Part shown: in pieces, positions 22,671 to 23,088 of the stretch
How positions within the stretch are numbered: position 1 is the stretch's first letter
How the letters are laid out: each line of letters starts with the position of its first letter
Assembly: GCA_919901335.1 (NCBI GenBank)
Contig: CAKKOZ010000131.1
Location: 1-23,088, forward strand
DNA from: Nitrospiria bacterium
GTDB lineage: Bacteria; Nitrospirota; Nitrospiria; JACQBZ01
DNA length: 23,088 bases
Direction: 5' to 3'
Notes under the pieces: generated by a model
The model's database searches: none
Told to the model about the DNA's origin: nothing
What the model saw: the letters and a program-made list of their open reading frames with translations, nothing else
Position numbers and translations under genes: made by a program

Positions 22671-22933
22671 ACCTTCAACAAGAGGCATTGATCCCTCAGA
22701 TTCAGGGAATCGTCGCGGAGAAGATTCTTCCCGGCCAACGGGCCGACGAAGTGGATGACAGGGTTCTTGCAAGTCTGGATTCGATCGGGCGGCTGACCCT
22801 GATGGTTGAGCTTGAAAACAGCACGAGCGTCGAATTAATGGGGCCGGATGTGGAGCCGGAGCTCTTCAGTTCGCTTGCCAGACTGGCTGAATTTGTGATA
22901 AAAAAGGCGGCGGGACAAAAGTCGGGCCCGTGA
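22667..22933 (+). CDS. Stand-alone acyl carrier protein
   Basis: An 88-residue acidic helical protein begins at a GTG that overlaps the ligase stop (GTGA); GAGGAG at 22653-22658 is the ribosome site. The motif LASLDSIGRLTLMVELE places Ser39 as the 4'-phosphopantetheine attachment site, in the DSL/DSI position of carrier proteins. Helix I (about 5-20) and the C-terminal helix (about 68-82) are as expected. It is not the fatty-acid AcpP by sequence or context; pairing with the AMP ligase suggests a dedicated acyl-loading module. A peptidyl carrier protein is the other possibility. Confidence 0.85.
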   Translation: MNLQQEALIPQIQGIVAEKILPGQRADEVDDRVLASLDSIGRLTLMVELENSTSVELMGPDVEPELFSSLARLAEFVIKKAAGQKSGP

Positions 22934-22975
22934 AGGCCGGCCAAATCCATATCCGGTTTCAGAGGAGATTTTAAG

Positions 22976-23088
22976 ATGGTTAAAGGAGGCAGAAAAATGC
23001 AAGGTCGTATCTCTGTGTTGTTAACAAGGCTTTTTTCTTTGATCGTTTTGGGTTTGGTGATGAGTTGCGGCGGGGGAGGGAACAGTGA
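22976..23088 (+). CDS. Lipoprotein, N-terminal fragment (cut by window end)
   Basis: The first 37 codons encode a signal peptide with basic start MVKGGRK, hydrophobic core LLTRLFSLIVLGLVMS and a lipobox cysteine (Cys31) followed by GGGGNS. Cleavage before Cys31 and lipidation are expected. The residues after Cys lack Asp at +2, so outer-membrane sorting by the Lol system is likely. Two in-frame starts have good ribosome sites: ATG 22976 (AGAGGAG at 22961-22967) and ATG 22997 (AAAGGAGG at 22982-22989). It follows the ACP gene by 42 bases and may belong to the same operon. The function is not visible. Confidence 0.8.
   Translation, partial: MVKGGRKMQGRISVLLTRLFSLIVLGLVMSCGGGGNS

Overview
The window is a gene-dense, GC-rich chromosomal segment from a diderm (Gram-negative type) bacterium. 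The outer membrane is inferred from an ABC lipoprotein-sorting pair (LolD, LolC/E), an FtsEX-EnvC divisome branch and a lipoprotein signal peptide. Nearly every gene is a core bacterial one. There is no transposase, integrase, CRISPR array, tRNA or rRNA that I can see. The gene order, a perfect CIRCE element and the sequence style would fit a Nitrospirota-like or deltaproteobacterial-type lineage, but this is an impression and no marker here settles it.

Layout. (1) 124-4601, + strand: translation and SRP cluster ffh-rpsP-rimM-trmD-rplS-rnhB-yraN, tightly packed, with an ATGA overlap between rimM and trmD. (2) 4657-8864, +: cell-envelope block ftsE-ftsX-envC-ctpA. The first three genes are translationally coupled; together they control septal peptidoglycan hydrolysis, followed by a periplasmic S41 processing protease. 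(3) 8880-11034, +: heat-shock operon groES-groEL, with a sigma70-type promoter, a perfect CIRCE (HrcA operator) and a strong intrinsic terminator. (4) 11064-13181, +: a near-consensus promoter, trxA, then recN. (5) 13205-18744, - strand: lysS-lolC/E-lolD, coupled by two ATGA overlaps, behind a strong promoter. Downstream are a hairpin-rich spacer and a PP2C phosphatase gene with its own promoter; a COG0523 (CobW/YjiA-type) GTPase gene lies upstream of lysS. (6) 18828-23088, +: a type I phosphodiesterase divergent from the GTPase. Next comes a strong promoter with a Fur-box-like palindrome, driving a GT2 glycosyltransferase, an acyl-AMP ligase, a stand-alone acyl carrier protein and the start of a lipoprotein gene cut by the window end.

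The least ordinary part is the right end, from about 17.7 kb on. The COG0523 GTPase and a metal-dependent phosphodiesterase are divergently transcribed. The following GT2 / AMP-ligase / ACP / lipoprotein run looks like the beginning of a small, possibly iron-responsive biosynthetic or envelope-modification operon whose remainder lies outside the window. I found no clear-cut new defence or mobile system. The findings are candidate regulatory sites, palindromic repeats, start-site questions and this partial cluster.
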